Assembly (NCBI GenBank): GCA_964505305.1
Contig: CAZDHE010000004.1
Location: 1-47,187 of the forward strand
Reading direction: 5' to 3'
From: JAXHLG01 sp964505305
GTDB taxonomy: Bacteria; Patescibacteriota; Minisyncoccia; Moranbacterales; DUUL01
DNA length: 47,187 bases
The notes below the pieces were generated by a model. That model ran no database searches. It worked only from the letters and a program-made list of their open reading frames with translations, and was not told the DNA's origin. Below are positions 25,506 to 33,717 of this stretch, in pieces. Position numbers and translations under genes: made by a program. Position 1 is the stretch's first letter, and every line of letters begins with the position of its first letter.

Positions 25506-26777
25506 TTATTGATCAGTTTCTTGGTTTGACTGCTCAGGTGAAGCATTTTCATCTTCTTCTTCGGGAGATAATTTTTTATTTTCAGACAAGTTTTCTTGGT
25601 TTGCAATTTCTACAACAGCCTCTGTAGTTGGTTTGGAGGTAGAGACAGCCAGGAGATTATCATTAAGAAAACCCCAATCAATAGAAACGGTTTCATCATT
25701 TGGAGTAAAATTAAAATAGCGGAAATTTTCATTGACTTTGCTGTTTTTAAATTCCGGATTTTCCGCCTCTGAAAAGGAAATCTGGTTTATTTCTTGATGA
25801 AGGGGGCTGAAAGTATCCGGGAGCGAAGATTCCACTTCCTTAAAAGCTGCTTGGGTAGATTCTTTGCTTTCAGTTTCCATCTCAAACACAACGGCGGATC
25901 TGGTCTGGTTTCCTTCTATTTTGTGCATTATAAGCCAGACAGAATTAAGAGAATCAATTATGTCTTCTTGACCAATTTGAACAGATAAAGCGCTTAAAAA
26001 CTCTTCAGCTTCTATAAATTCTTCTTTGTTTTTAAATTGGTAGACTTTGGGCTCTTGATTTATGTTTTGAATGGATTGTATTTTTTCAATTAAAGTTTCG
26101 TCCCGGTTTAAAGTAATAATTTCATCCGGATCATTTAATTTATCCGGCAAAACTTTTTCTTCTTGTTTTATGGGTTCTTCCTCTTCCTCCTCCTCTCCCT
26201 CTTCTTTATCCTTGGGCTCTTGAGGCTCTTGTGGTTGTTGCTCGACAACTGTATCTTGAGGCTCTTCTTCTTGGTTTAAGACGAAAAAATAATAATAAAA
26301 TCCGGCGCCGGCTGTTACTAAAGAAACCGCAATCAAGATACCCAAAAAAAGAAAGGGAGTTTTTTTAGGGTTTTCTTGTTCCATAGTGGTTTTTTGCAAA
26401 GAAGAAGGTTTTTGTTGCGGATTTTTTTGTTTGGGATTTTTTGAGGACTGCCTTTTTTCCTCCTTTTCGTCTTCCGGGTTGGTGAAGATGTTTTTTTCGT
26501 CTTTTTTGATATTTTCAAGGAAAGGATTTGTCCGGCTTTCTCTACTTCTTTTCTCTACTTCTTGTCTTTCTCTTAACTTTTTTTGTTGAGCTTTTCTTTT
26601 TTCCTCCTCCTCTTCTGCTTTTTGATTCTCTTGCTGAGAATGAGCATCTTCATTTTTAAGAAAGGTTCCTTTTTTGTAGTCCGAGTTTTTTAAGTCGCTC
26701 TCCATAGAACGAATTTCATACTTTATTTCTTTACTTTCTTCGTTTTTGGATTGATTGTTTTGGTTGTCTTTGTTCAT
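25506..26777 (-). CDS. Single-pass membrane protein with charged, low-complexity cytoplasmic region
   Basis: The 423-residue protein is not recognised. Residues 1-140 are extremely charged and Q/N/K/E-rich (probably disordered or coiled coil). One membrane segment, PFLFLGILIAVSLVTAGAGFY, lies at about 143-166. An acidic linker (PQEPQEPKDKEEGEEEEEEE) follows, then a folded extracytoplasmic domain (about 215-385) and a disordered acidic tail. The folded part contains SVWLIMHKIEGNQTRSAVVFEME and WGFLNDNLLAVSTSKPTTEA. Such architecture is common for CPR hypotheticals. It lies downstream of pnp on the same strand, separated by a terminator, so it is probably transcribed separately. Confidence 0.75.
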   Translation of the reverse strand: MNKDNQNNQSKNEESKEIKYEIRSMESDLKNSDYKKGTFLKNEDAHSQQENQKAEEEEEKRKAQQKKLRERQEVEKRSRESRTNPFLENIKKDEKNIFTNPEDEKEEKRQSSKNPKQKNPQQKPSSLQKTTMEQENPKKTPFLFLGILIAVSLVTAGAGFYYYFFVLNQEEEPQDTVVEQQPQEPQEPKDKEEGEEEEEEEPIKQEEKVLPDKLNDPDEIITLNRDETLIEKIQSIQNINQEPKVYQFKNKEEFIEAEEFLSALSVQIGQEDIIDSLNSVWLIMHKIEGNQTRSAVVFEMETESKESTQAAFKEVESSLPDTFSPLHQEINQISFSEAENPEFKNSKVNENFRYFNFTPNDETVSIDWGFLNDNLLAVSTSKPTTEAVVEIANQENLSENKKLSPEEEDENASPEQSNQETDQ

Positions 26778-26948
26778 AGTTTATTTTTATTTATTTATGT
26801 AATTTTAAGTTTGTTTAAAAGATATATTTTTATAATAAATTAAAATTTTTTGCAGATAAACATTTTAAAAATATCTTTTAAATGGAGCTTAGTTTGGAAT
26901 AATTTTTTATTTCTTAAATTCAAGCTTATCTCATTATAACACAAAAAA

Positions 26949-26979
26949 CAAAAACGCAAAAGGAAAAATTCCCTTTGCG
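26949..26979 (-). terminator. Terminator of pnp
   Basis: On the minus strand CGCAAAGGGA pairs with TCCTTTTGCG, followed by TTTTTGT. It lies 24 bases past the pnp stop. Confidence 0.7.
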
Positions 26980-27002
26980 CTTTTGAAACTCTTTTTGGTT
27001 TT

Positions 27003-29102
27003 TTAGCTTAAGTCTTTCATGGTGAGATTAATTCTTCCTTGGGAGTCAATTTCTTTTACTTTTACTTTGACTACTTGGCCGGTTTTGAGGTAATCTTCCA
27101 CTTTTTCCACTCTCTCTGTTGCGATTTGAGAGATATGAACCAAGCCTTCCTGACCGGGCAGAATTTCCACAAAAGCTCCGAAGTTCATAATTTTAATAAC
27201 TCTACCCTCAAAAACTTCTCCGGCGACGACTTCCCGGGTAATATTTTCAATCCATTTCTTGGCTTTTTCGCCGGAAGTTTTGTTCTCAGCTGTGATGTAG
27301 ATATTTCCGTCGTCTTCAATGTCTATTTGAGTTTCAGTTTCATCAATGATTTCGTTGATAATCTTTCCGCCCGGGCCGATGACCTCTCTGATTTTTTCCG
27401 GATTGATCTTGAAATTAATTATACAAGGAGCGTATTCAGAAAGCTCTTTTCTAGGAGAAGGAAGAGTTTCCAGCATTTTGTCCATAATCTCCATTCGGCT
27501 TTTTTTAGCTTGAGTCAAAACCTTACCGATTATTTCCGGAGTAATGCCGTCAATTTTCACATCCAGCTGGATAGCGGTAATTCCGGCCTCCGTTCCGGCG
27601 ATTTTGAAATCCATATCACCCCAGTGGTCTTCGGGCCCTTGAATATCGGAGAGAATTTTGTAATTTCCTTCTTCTCCCATAATAATTCCCATAGCAATTC
27701 CGGAAACGGGCTTTCTTATGGGAACGCCGGCGTCCATTAAAGCCAGAGTCGAGCCGCAAGTGGCGGCCATGGAAGATGAACCGTTGGCTGCCAGAATTTC
27801 GCTAACCAAGCGGATAGTGTAGGGAAAACTGTCTTTATCCGGGATAACCGGGAATAAGGCTTTTTCCGCCAAAGCGCCGTGGCCGATTTCTCTTCTTCCG
27901 GGACCTCTCATCATTCTTACTTCGCCGACGCTGTAAGGAGGGAAATTATAATGATGCATATATCTTTTCTTTTCCTCTTTTTCCATAGTTTCCACTAACT
28001 GTTCAGAGCCGGGAGAGCCTAGGGTGGCTATGGTCAAGGCTTGAGTTTCGCCTCTGTTGAACAGTCCTGATCCGTGGGTTCTGGGAAGCAGTCCCACCTG
28101 GCAGCTTATGGGTCTTACTTGATCCAGTTTTCTTCCATCCGGACGCTCTTCTTTTTCCAGAACTCTTTGATGCAAAACATTATCTAAGGCTTTGTCTAAC
28201 AAGAAGTCCGCTTCTGCTTTTCTTTGGGAAAAATCCTCTTCGCTGTATTCATTTTTAAGCTTTTCTTCCAAGGCGGTTTCGATTTCTGCCATTTTCTTTT
28301 TCATTTCTTCCTTGCTGGAACTGTAAAGAGCATCTCCCAGTCCTTGCTCTTGGAAGAATTTTTGCATCTCCTGAGAGAACTCTTCGGAGGCTTCGTTTAG
28401 TTCTACTTGTTTTTTTTCTTTGCCGATTTTTTGGATAATTTCTTTTTCAAAGCGATTGATTTCTTGAAGATGCTTGGCAGCTAAATAGAAAACTTTTTCT
28501 GCCTTTTCTTCCGGCAATTCATTGGCTTGAGCTTCAATCATATTGATTTTATCTTCTGTTCCGGCTACCAAGAAATCGGTCAAAGATTCGCTTGTTTCTT
28601 CAGTGTAGGGGTTAACCGCCAAATCCCCGTCTTTTTCTCCTACCTTTAAGGCTCCCACCGGACCGTTCCATGGAATATCGGAAATACTCAAGGCCAGAGA
28701 GGCGGCGATAACGGAAATTATATCCGGATCATTTTTTTGATCATAGGAAAAAACCGTAACTACCACTTGAACCTCATTTCTTATGCGATGATCAAAAAGC
28801 GGGCGGATAGTTCGGTCTATCAGTCTGGCTGTCAATATAGCTTCATCGGAAGGCCTGCCTTCTCTTTTAATGAATCGGGATCCTTTAATTTTTCCTCCGG
28901 CGTAGTATTTTTCTTCATACTCGACCATTAAGGGGAAAAACCCTAAATGCTCGGCCTTTTTATCACTCATGGTAGCAGTAGCCAAAACCACTGTGTCGCC
29001 GTATCTTACGGTGACGGAGCCGCCGGCTTGCTGAGCCAGAAGCCCTGACTCCACAATCAAATCTTTTCCGGCGATTTGAGTGGAGAATTTTTGATTTTCC
29101 AT
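27003..29102 (-). CDS. pnp: Polynucleotide phosphorylase
   Basis: A 699-residue phosphorolytic 3'-5' exoribonuclease with the full domain order. First RNase PH domain (about 1-140, RYGDTVVLATATMSDKK). Helical linker. Second RNase PH domain (about 310-540, RPDGRKLDQVRPISCQVG, TRGETQAL-type LFNRGETQALT, MDFKIAGTEAGITAIQLDVK). KH domain (about 545-610, INPEKIREVIGPGGKIIN). S1 domain (about 615-699, GRVIKIMNFGAFVEILPGQEGLVHISQI). PNPase degrades mRNA and can add tails. ATG at 29102 matches the family start. A long hairpin lies in its leader (29113-29190). Confidence 0.97.
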   Translation of the reverse strand: MENQKFSTQIAGKDLIVESGLLAQQAGGSVTVRYGDTVVLATATMSDKKAEHLGFFPLMVEYEEKYYAGGKIKGSRFIKREGRPSDEAILTARLIDRTIRPLFDHRIRNEVQVVVTVFSYDQKNDPDIISVIAASLALSISDIPWNGPVGALKVGEKDGDLAVNPYTEETSESLTDFLVAGTEDKINMIEAQANELPEEKAEKVFYLAAKHLQEINRFEKEIIQKIGKEKKQVELNEASEEFSQEMQKFFQEQGLGDALYSSSKEEMKKKMAEIETALEEKLKNEYSEEDFSQRKAEADFLLDKALDNVLHQRVLEKEERPDGRKLDQVRPISCQVGLLPRTHGSGLFNRGETQALTIATLGSPGSEQLVETMEKEEKKRYMHHYNFPPYSVGEVRMMRGPGRREIGHGALAEKALFPVIPDKDSFPYTIRLVSEILAANGSSSMAATCGSTLALMDAGVPIRKPVSGIAMGIIMGEEGNYKILSDIQGPEDHWGDMDFKIAGTEAGITAIQLDVKIDGITPEIIGKVLTQAKKSRMEIMDKMLETLPSPRKELSEYAPCIINFKINPEKIREVIGPGGKIINEIIDETETQIDIEDDGNIYITAENKTSGEKAKKWIENITREVVAGEVFEGRVIKIMNFGAFVEILPGQEGLVHISQIATERVEKVEDYLKTGQVVKVKVKEIDSQGRINLTMKDLS

Positions 29103-29112
29103 AATCTTTTTT

Positions 29113-29190
29113 CTTTGCTCCGCAAACGATAAGAGAAGAGAGATTTATTGATTGTTAATCCTCTTGCACTTAGATGTTTGCGGATCAAAG
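29113..29190 (-). promoter_or_regulatory. Leader hairpin of pnp
   Basis: CTTTGCTCCGCAAAC (29113-29127) and GTTTGCGGATCAAAG (29176-29190) pair over 14 of 15 positions, and inside them AAGAG (29131) pairs with CTCTT (29161). The stem ends about 10 bases upstream of the pnp start codon in the transcript. In enterobacteria a leader stem cut by RNase III lets PNPase control its own mRNA; a similar role here is inference. Confidence 0.6.
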
Positions 29191-29584
29191 AGTGTTAATT
29201 TTAAAATATCGGACATTTAAAGATTTCCGATAAGTTTAAAATAACATTTTATTTTAAGAAAGTCAAAAGCCTATCATTGACAAAAACCTTTTTTAGTGGC
29301 AGAGTAATAATGTTTAGGTGTCATAGGTTCGCCCCCACACTAATTTTTCGGTTATTTGCGTAGCAAATGTGAATCGCTTCTTTACAACAACTCCCACCCA
29401 TAAAAAACCGGCTGTTAATTTTAAGCCTGAGAAATTTTTATACCGAAAAATTAGTGTGGGGGAGGAAAGTCCGGACATCGAGTAAGTTCTTAAAACAGTC
29501 TCTAAAAACTTACGGGGCAGCCGGTAACGCCGGCCGGGCTGCTGGCAACAGCAGTCAAGGGAAAGTGCCGCAGAGACAATACTA

Positions 29585-29800
29585 GCCGGCGTTCCACGCC
29601 GGAAATCCTAATGACAAAATCCTAAATCCTAAACAAATTCTCCACCGCTTTGCGGGTTCCCGCAATTATTAAAAAGTAATAAGTGGGCGGGAAAACTCCA
29701 AATGAATTAAACTCTTTGTTTGGAGTTTGCGTATTTGAAGTTACTTTTTGTTTAGAATTTAGAGATTAGAGTTTAGGATTTCCAGCGCGGAGCGCTGGCC
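29585..29800 (+). repeat. Hairpin element inserted at P12 of rnpB
   Basis: It begins GCCGGCGTTCCACGCCGG then AAATCCTAATGACAAAATCC and ends TTTAGGATTTCCAGCGCGG then AGCGCTGGC. The ends pair (GCCGGCG with CGCTGGC), and the AAATCCTAAATCC arm pairs with the GTTTAGAATTTAGAG arm, so the element extends P12 as one long hairpin. Its first 48 bases from 29586 are identical to 29968-30015, and its last 49 differ from the second element at 4 positions. Confidence 0.85.
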
Positions 29801-29967
29801 AAAGGTGAAAAGTGAATCGGTGTTTCCGCTTCGGCGGGAGCTACGGTTCTCGGCCGCCAGCGATGGCGGTTGGTGGCAAACCCTGCCCGATGCAAGGCCG
29901 TGCCCCGATTTTTTCGGGAAGTGCCGCTAAAGCTTTTTGGCAACAAAAAGCGCAGATAAATGAACCA

Positions 29968-30134
29968 CCGGCGTTCCACGCCGGAAATCCTAATGACAAA
30001 ATCCTAAATCCTAAATAAATTCAAATTAATAATTTCAAATGAGAAGACAACTTATCTTGAATTTATATATTTGAGTTTAAATATTGTTTAGAATTTAGAG
30101 TTTAGAGCTTAGAATTTCCAGCGCGGGGCGCTGG
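29968..30134 (+). repeat. Hairpin element inserted at P19 of rnpB
   Basis: Second copy of the element in the same RNA. It shares both ends with the P12 insertion but has a shorter, different middle (about 30017-30085). CCGGCG at the start pairs with CGCTGG at the end. Related AAATCCTAAATCC...GGATTTAGAAATTAGG arms occur in the spacer at 37857-38030. Confidence 0.85.
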
Positions 30135-30169
30135 ACAGAATCCGGCTTATAGACGCCTAAACATCAAGA

Positions 30170-30193
30170 AAACGCTCGAAAGGGCGTTTTTTT
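30170..30193 (+). terminator. Terminator of rnpB
   Basis: AACGCTC-GAAA-GGGCGTT (30171-30188) followed by a T-run, seven bases after the P1 3' strand. Confidence 0.85.
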
Positions 30194-30354
30194 GATAAAA
30201 TTAAGGCAGTCTTTTCTAAAAAAGTTTATCTTCAACAGTATAAAAGCAATTTTTAACCTTTCATTTTTTAAACTCGCAAACTTGCAATCAAAGACTTCCA
30301 TATTTGGTTAAATAAACTGCTTTTAACATTTGAATAACATAAAAATTTAAAATC

Positions 30355-30400
30355 TTGACAAAGCAAAGAAGCTTTAATAATATATCAATGTATATTGATG
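30355..30400 (+). promoter_or_regulatory. arsR promoter with overlapping ArsR operator
   Basis: TTGACA (30355-30360), 17 bases, TAATAT (30378-30383). Directly after the -10 lies ATCAATGTATATTGAT (30384-30399), an ATCAA-N6-TTGAT inverted repeat typical of ArsR-family operators. Repressor binding there would block the start site, so autorepression relieved by a metalloid is expected. Confidence 0.8.
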
Positions 30401-30417
30401 TATATAAAGAAAAGGAA

Positions 30418-30738
30418 ATGAAAAACGAATGTTGTAAGACAAAAAAAGATGAAGACAATTTGGAACTAACAGCGGAGTTTTTGAAAGTAGTTGCCGAGAA
30501 AAACCGACTTAAAATTTTGTGTCTTTTGCAAAAGGAGGAATTGTGCGTATGTCAAATATGGGAGAAGCTGGATATTTCTCAAAATCTGGCTTCTCATCAT
30601 CTAAAGGTATTGAAAGACTTTGAATTGCTTAAAAAAAGAAGAGAAGGAGTAAAGATTATTTACTCGCTTAATAAGAAAGAAGTGAATAAATATTACAAGC
30701 TGTTGTCTCATTATTTAGGTGGAGCGACTCTTAAATAG
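30418..30738 (+). CDS. arsR: ArsR family metalloregulatory repressor
   Basis: A 106-residue winged-helix protein starting at ATG 30418 (after AAAGG), because the longer frame would begin upstream of the transcription start. The recognition helix is DISQNLASHHLKVLKDFEL (52-70), and the wing is RREGVKIIYSLN. Helix alpha-3 carries ELCVC (Cys43, Cys45), the arsenite-binding position of the E. coli-type ArsR; the third cysteine of ELCVCDLC is replaced (QIW). An N-terminal CysCys (5-6) may supply further ligands. It heads the ars cluster and has a matching operator in its promoter. Confidence 0.88.
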   Translation: MKNECCKTKKDEDNLELTAEFLKVVAEKNRLKILCLLQKEELCVCQIWEKLDISQNLASHHLKVLKDFELLKKRREGVKIIYSLNKKEVNKYYKLLSHYLGGATLK

Positions 30739-30772
30739 GAGTTAACCGTTTTTTAAAATTAATTGAAGATTT

Positions 30773-31006
30773 ATGAATATTAAGATTTTAGGGACTGGCT
30801 GCCCGAATTGCCAAACGCTGGAAGATAAAGCCAAGAAAGCGGTGGAAGAGCTTGGTTTGGAGGATGCTAAGATAGAAAAAGTTCACGACATTGCTGAAAT
30901 CACCGAATACGGGGTAATGTCCACGCCAGCCATTGTAGTTGAAGGGCAAGTCAAAGCTTCCGGCAGAATTCCGGAGGTGGAAGAAATAAAAGAGTGGTTG
31001 AAATAA
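30773..31006 (+). CDS. Small thioredoxin-like protein (ArsE-like)
   Basis: A 77-residue glutaredoxin/thioredoxin-fold protein of the redox-active disulfide protein 2 type (TIGR00412). MNIKILGTGCPNCQTLEDKA has the active-site CPNC (Cys10, Cys13), and VMSTPAIVVEGQVKASGRIP has the cis-proline (STP). Small proteins of this kind sit in arsenical operons as ArsE alongside ArsF and ArsG, which fits the neighbours here. It begins 34 bases after arsR. Probable role: cytoplasmic dithiol donor. The exact electron acceptor is unknown. Confidence 0.82.
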   Translation: MNIKILGTGCPNCQTLEDKAKKAVEELGLEDAKIEKVHDIAEITEYGVMSTPAIVVEGQVKASGRIPEVEEIKEWLK

Positions 31007-31014
31007 TAAGTATC

Positions 31015-31305
31015 AAATAAATCCTAATGACTAAGCCCTAATGTCAAATCAAGTTCAAATGACTGAATGTCAAATAATTTCTATAATTTGAACTTTGGAT
31101 TTTGTCATTTCAGTTAAAGGTTGACCGGCCTCTGGTCGGGATTTGCCCATCTCGTCATTGCGAAGAATTTTACGGGGATATTTAAGATTTGGATTTGGGA
31201 TTTCACCGCTGTTTTAATTTTAATTAACCTCATTTGTGTTAAATTGGATTTATTGGCGGATTATAGCGTTATTAATTCACTAAAAAATTAATCAAAGAAC
31301 AAATT
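31015..31305. repeat. Spacer with dispersed repeat arms
   Basis: AAATCCTAATGACTAAGCCC and AATGTCAAATCAAGTTCAAA (31018-31070) face AATTTGAACTTTGG and ATTTTGTCATTTCAG (about 31085-31112), forming an imperfect long hairpin of the spacer family. The rest (31130-31305) is AT-rich and probably includes the promoter of the permease, but I see no clear boxes. Confidence 0.6.
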
Positions 31306-32421
31306 ATGGATAAAGAAAAAAACGTTTTTGCGCTTCTAATCGGGCTTTTCTTGGCCTTTTACTTTATGCCGATGGATTCAGAGTTGTTTACGGGAGCGAT
31401 TCTTTCCGGTTTCAAGCTGCTTCACGAGTACTCCCGGGAGCATGTCTTGACTTGTTTGGTGCCGGCCTTTTTTATCGCCGGAGCTATTGCGGTATTTGTA
31501 AAAAAAGATTTTATTTTAAAATATTTGGGAAGTAAAGCCAGAAGAGTGGTTTCTTACTCCATCGCTTCCATTTCCGGAGGAGTGCTGGCGGTTTGTTCTT
31601 GCACGGTTCTGCCGATGTTTGCCGGAATTAGAAAAAGAGGCGCCGGCCTGGGTCCGGCTATCACCTTTCTTTTTTCCGGGCCGGCCATAAATATTGCCGC
31701 TATTTTCCTGACTATTTCAGTGTTGGGTCCGGGTATTGGATTTTCCCGTATCTTCTTGGCTATTCCTTTGGCTATTTTAGTGGGGCTTTCCATGCAGGCC
31801 ATTTTTAGGGAAAAAACCCGGGAAGGAGAGTTGTTTGTGGAGCAAGACTCCAACAAAATATCGGTCGGCAAGTATCCCGCCGCGCTGTTGATGATCTTTC
31901 TGGTTGGCATTCTGGTGGTAAACGGCTTACAAATGGCTCAATCTCTCAAATACGGTTTAATGATTGCCATGGCCGGACTGGTAGCGGTTATCGCCCTGGC
32001 AAAATTCCAAAAAGAAACTAATAAACAATGGATGATCGAAACATGGTCTTTTACCAAGATGCTTTTGCCTCTTTTGTTTATTGGCGTTTTCATTGCCGGA
32101 TTTGTAGAGCCGCTTCTTCCCCGGCAAGTGATTACTGATATTGTAGGCGCTAATACGATAGCAGGCAATTTGACCGCCTCGATATTCGGCGCTTTTATGT
32201 ATTTTTCCACCTTAACAGAAATCCCCATTTTGCAAGCGCTTATAAACAAAGGTATGCATTCCGGACCGGCGGTGGCTTTACTTTTGGCCGGTCCGTCTTT
32301 GAGCCTTCCCAATATGCTGGTGGTTCGCGGAGTGCTGGGCAGCAAAAAAACGGCTGTTTACGTTTTACTGGTAGTGGTATATTCTACCTTGGGAGGACTT
32401 TTGGCCGGGTTTTTTATTTAA
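31306..32421 (+). CDS. ArsP-like organoarsenical permease (DUF318/SO_0444 family)
   Basis: A 371-residue polytopic membrane protein with about ten helices. The N-terminal half has VLTCLVPAFFIAGAIAVFV and the paired-cysteine motif GGVLAVCSCTVLPMFAGI (Cys97, Cys99), and the C-terminal half has the related FMYFSTLTEIPILQALINKG. The two-repeat architecture and the CSC motif are those of ArsP-type permeases that export trivalent organoarsenicals such as methylarsenite. It sits between arsE-like and arsF-like genes. Transport substrate is inferred from family and context. Confidence 0.85.
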   Translation: MDKEKNVFALLIGLFLAFYFMPMDSELFTGAILSGFKLLHEYSREHVLTCLVPAFFIAGAIAVFVKKDFILKYLGSKARRVVSYSIASISGGVLAVCSCTVLPMFAGIRKRGAGLGPAITFLFSGPAINIAAIFLTISVLGPGIGFSRIFLAIPLAILVGLSMQAIFREKTREGELFVEQDSNKISVGKYPAALLMIFLVGILVVNGLQMAQSLKYGLMIAMAGLVAVIALAKFQKETNKQWMIETWSFTKMLLPLLFIGVFIAGFVEPLLPRQVITDIVGANTIAGNLTASIFGAFMYFSTLTEIPILQALINKGMHSGPAVALLLAGPSLSLPNMLVVRGVLGSKKTAVYVLLVVVYSTLGGLLAGFFI

Positions 32422-32463
32422 AAAAATACGCAATTCCTATAATTTTTAAAATAAATCAAATTT

Positions 32464-32967
32464 ATGTGGAAAAAAACGTTAATTATCCCCGCTTTGGTTC
32501 TGGCAACAGTTTTGTTGGCCGGATGCGGCGGAAAAGAGGAAAGTTCTCCTGGAGCCCAAACGCAGGGAATTCAATCCAATCCGGCAAGCTCTGCAGTGGA
32601 TGAGGATCCGCCTCGCTCTCAAGCAAAAATTGAAGCGGATAAGGTGGTGCTGGCTAACTTTCACGGCACTCAGCGGTGCGCCTCCTGTGAGGCGGTCGGC
32701 GAATACGCTGAAAAAACAGTGGAAGAAAGATTTGAAGAGGAGCGAGAAGAAGGCCGTGTGGTTTTTAAATCAATAAATGGAGAATTGCCCGAAAATAAAG
32801 AAATAACTAAAAAATACCAAGCCAGAGGGTCTTCGCTCTACATTAACGCTGTAAAAGACGGGGAAGATAATATTCAAGAAGACACCCGCGTTTGGAGGAT
32901 AGTCTCCAGCGAAGAAAAATTTATGGATTATCTGGAAAATGAGATTAATTCGTATTTGGGCGAATAA
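32464..32967 (+). CDS. ArsF-like thioredoxin-fold lipoprotein
   Basis: A 167-residue lipoprotein. The signal ends with lipobox LLAGC (Cys21), a Ser/Pro-rich linker follows to about 55, then a thioredoxin-like domain with active site RCASCEAVGEY (Cys72, Cys75) after strand VVLANFHGT. It matches the ArsF family named for nitrophenyl-arsenical reduction with ArsE and ArsG. It acts outside the membrane. It is 42 bases after the permease and 29 before arsG. Confidence 0.8.
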   Translation: MWKKTLIIPALVLATVLLAGCGGKEESSPGAQTQGIQSNPASSAVDEDPPRSQAKIEADKVVLANFHGTQRCASCEAVGEYAEKTVEERFEEEREEGRVVFKSINGELPENKEITKKYQARGSSLYINAVKDGEDNIQEDTRVWRIVSSEEKFMDYLENEINSYLGE

Positions 32968-32996
32968 ACAAAGAAATTTTTAATTAAAATAAAAAC

Positions 32997-33713
32997 ATGG
33001 AATTTATTGACACATTAATCAACACTTATAACATCCCTCTTCTGAGCGCCTTTCTGTTGGGAGTGCTTACTTCTATCAGTCCCTGTCCGCTGGCCACCAA
33101 CGTTACCGCCATTGCTTTTATCTCCAAAGAAATAAAAACCGTTAAAAACACTCTTTTAAACGGCTTGTTTTACACCTTGGGCCGGGGTGTCAGCTACACT
33201 GTTTTGGCAATATTAATTTATTTCGGACTTTCTTCTTTTCAGGTGTCTGCCATCTTTCAAGGCTGGGGAGATAAGGTGCTGGGACCGATTCTGATAATTA
33301 TCAGTTTGGTAATGCTCGGGGTAATAAAAATTAACTTTGGATCGCAGAGCCAAAAAATGGAAAAAGTAAAATATTATTTATCCACCAAGGGTTACCTGGG
33401 GTCGTTTCTTCTGGGGGTTTTATTCGCTCTGGCTTTCTGCCCGTACAGCGGGGTGTTGTTTTTTGGCGCGCTTATACCCTTAGTTCTTAAATCACCCGAA
33501 GGCCTCTTGCTCCCGCCGGTTTTTGCCGTAGGCACGGGATTGCCGGTAATTGCCTTTTCTTTTCTAATCGCTTTTTCTATGCAGAAAGTCAGTCGAGCAT
33601 TTCAAACGGTGCAAAAAGTGGAAAAATTTATGCGCTACATGGTGGCGGGAGTGTTTTTAATTGCCGGGCTTTATTATCTGCAATATTTGATAAAATACTT
33701 GACAAGTCTATAA
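32997..33713 (+). CDS. ArsG-like CcdA/DsbD-family membrane protein
   Basis: A 238-residue protein with six membrane helices. The cysteine of SISPCPLATNVTAIAF (Cys30) and that of ALAFCPYSGVLFF (about 145) form the CcdA-type pair that carries electrons across the membrane. The NCBI ArsG family (aromatic aminobenzylarsenical efflux permease) has this appearance and is encoded beside ArsF. Whether it transports arsenicals or only electrons is unresolved. The next gene starts 4 bases later. Confidence 0.82.
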   Translation: MEFIDTLINTYNIPLLSAFLLGVLTSISPCPLATNVTAIAFISKEIKTVKNTLLNGLFYTLGRGVSYTVLAILIYFGLSSFQVSAIFQGWGDKVLGPILIIISLVMLGVIKINFGSQSQKMEKVKYYLSTKGYLGSFLLGVLFALAFCPYSGVLFFGALIPLVLKSPEGLLLPPVFAVGTGLPVIAFSFLIAFSMQKVSRAFQTVQKVEKFMRYMVAGVFLIAGLYYLQYLIKYLTSL

Positions 33714-33717
33714 ACTT

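Larger units (their letters stand above)
29311..30163 (+). ncRNA. rnpB: RNase P RNA (type A) with two hairpin insertions
   Basis: The catalytic RNA of RNase P. P1 is TGTTTAGGTGTC (29311-29322) with GACGCCTAAACA (30152-30163). The universal GAGGAAAGTCCGGAC is at 29462-29476, with its P4 partner AGAATCCGGCTTATAG at 30137-30152. GGTAACGCC (P8), GAAAGTGCCGCAGAGACAA (29561-29579) and AGATAAATGA (29954-29963) match type A landmarks. P3 is very long (CCCCCACACTAATTTTTCGG, 29333-29352, with its complement at 29443-29462). Total length of about 850 nt is roughly double the usual because of related insertions at 29585-29800 (P12 position) and 29968-30134 (P19 position). No protein gene should be called here. 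Confidence 0.94.

Noticed and set aside
27039..27740. Plus-strand frame of 233 codons opposite pnp
   Set aside because: It is antisense to the conserved KH/S1 and second RNase PH coding sequence; F/S/N-rich translation is typical of a shadow frame.
29773..30018. Short open frames on both strands inside rnpB
   Set aside because: The region is RNase P RNA with paired landmarks; the frames are fortuitous.
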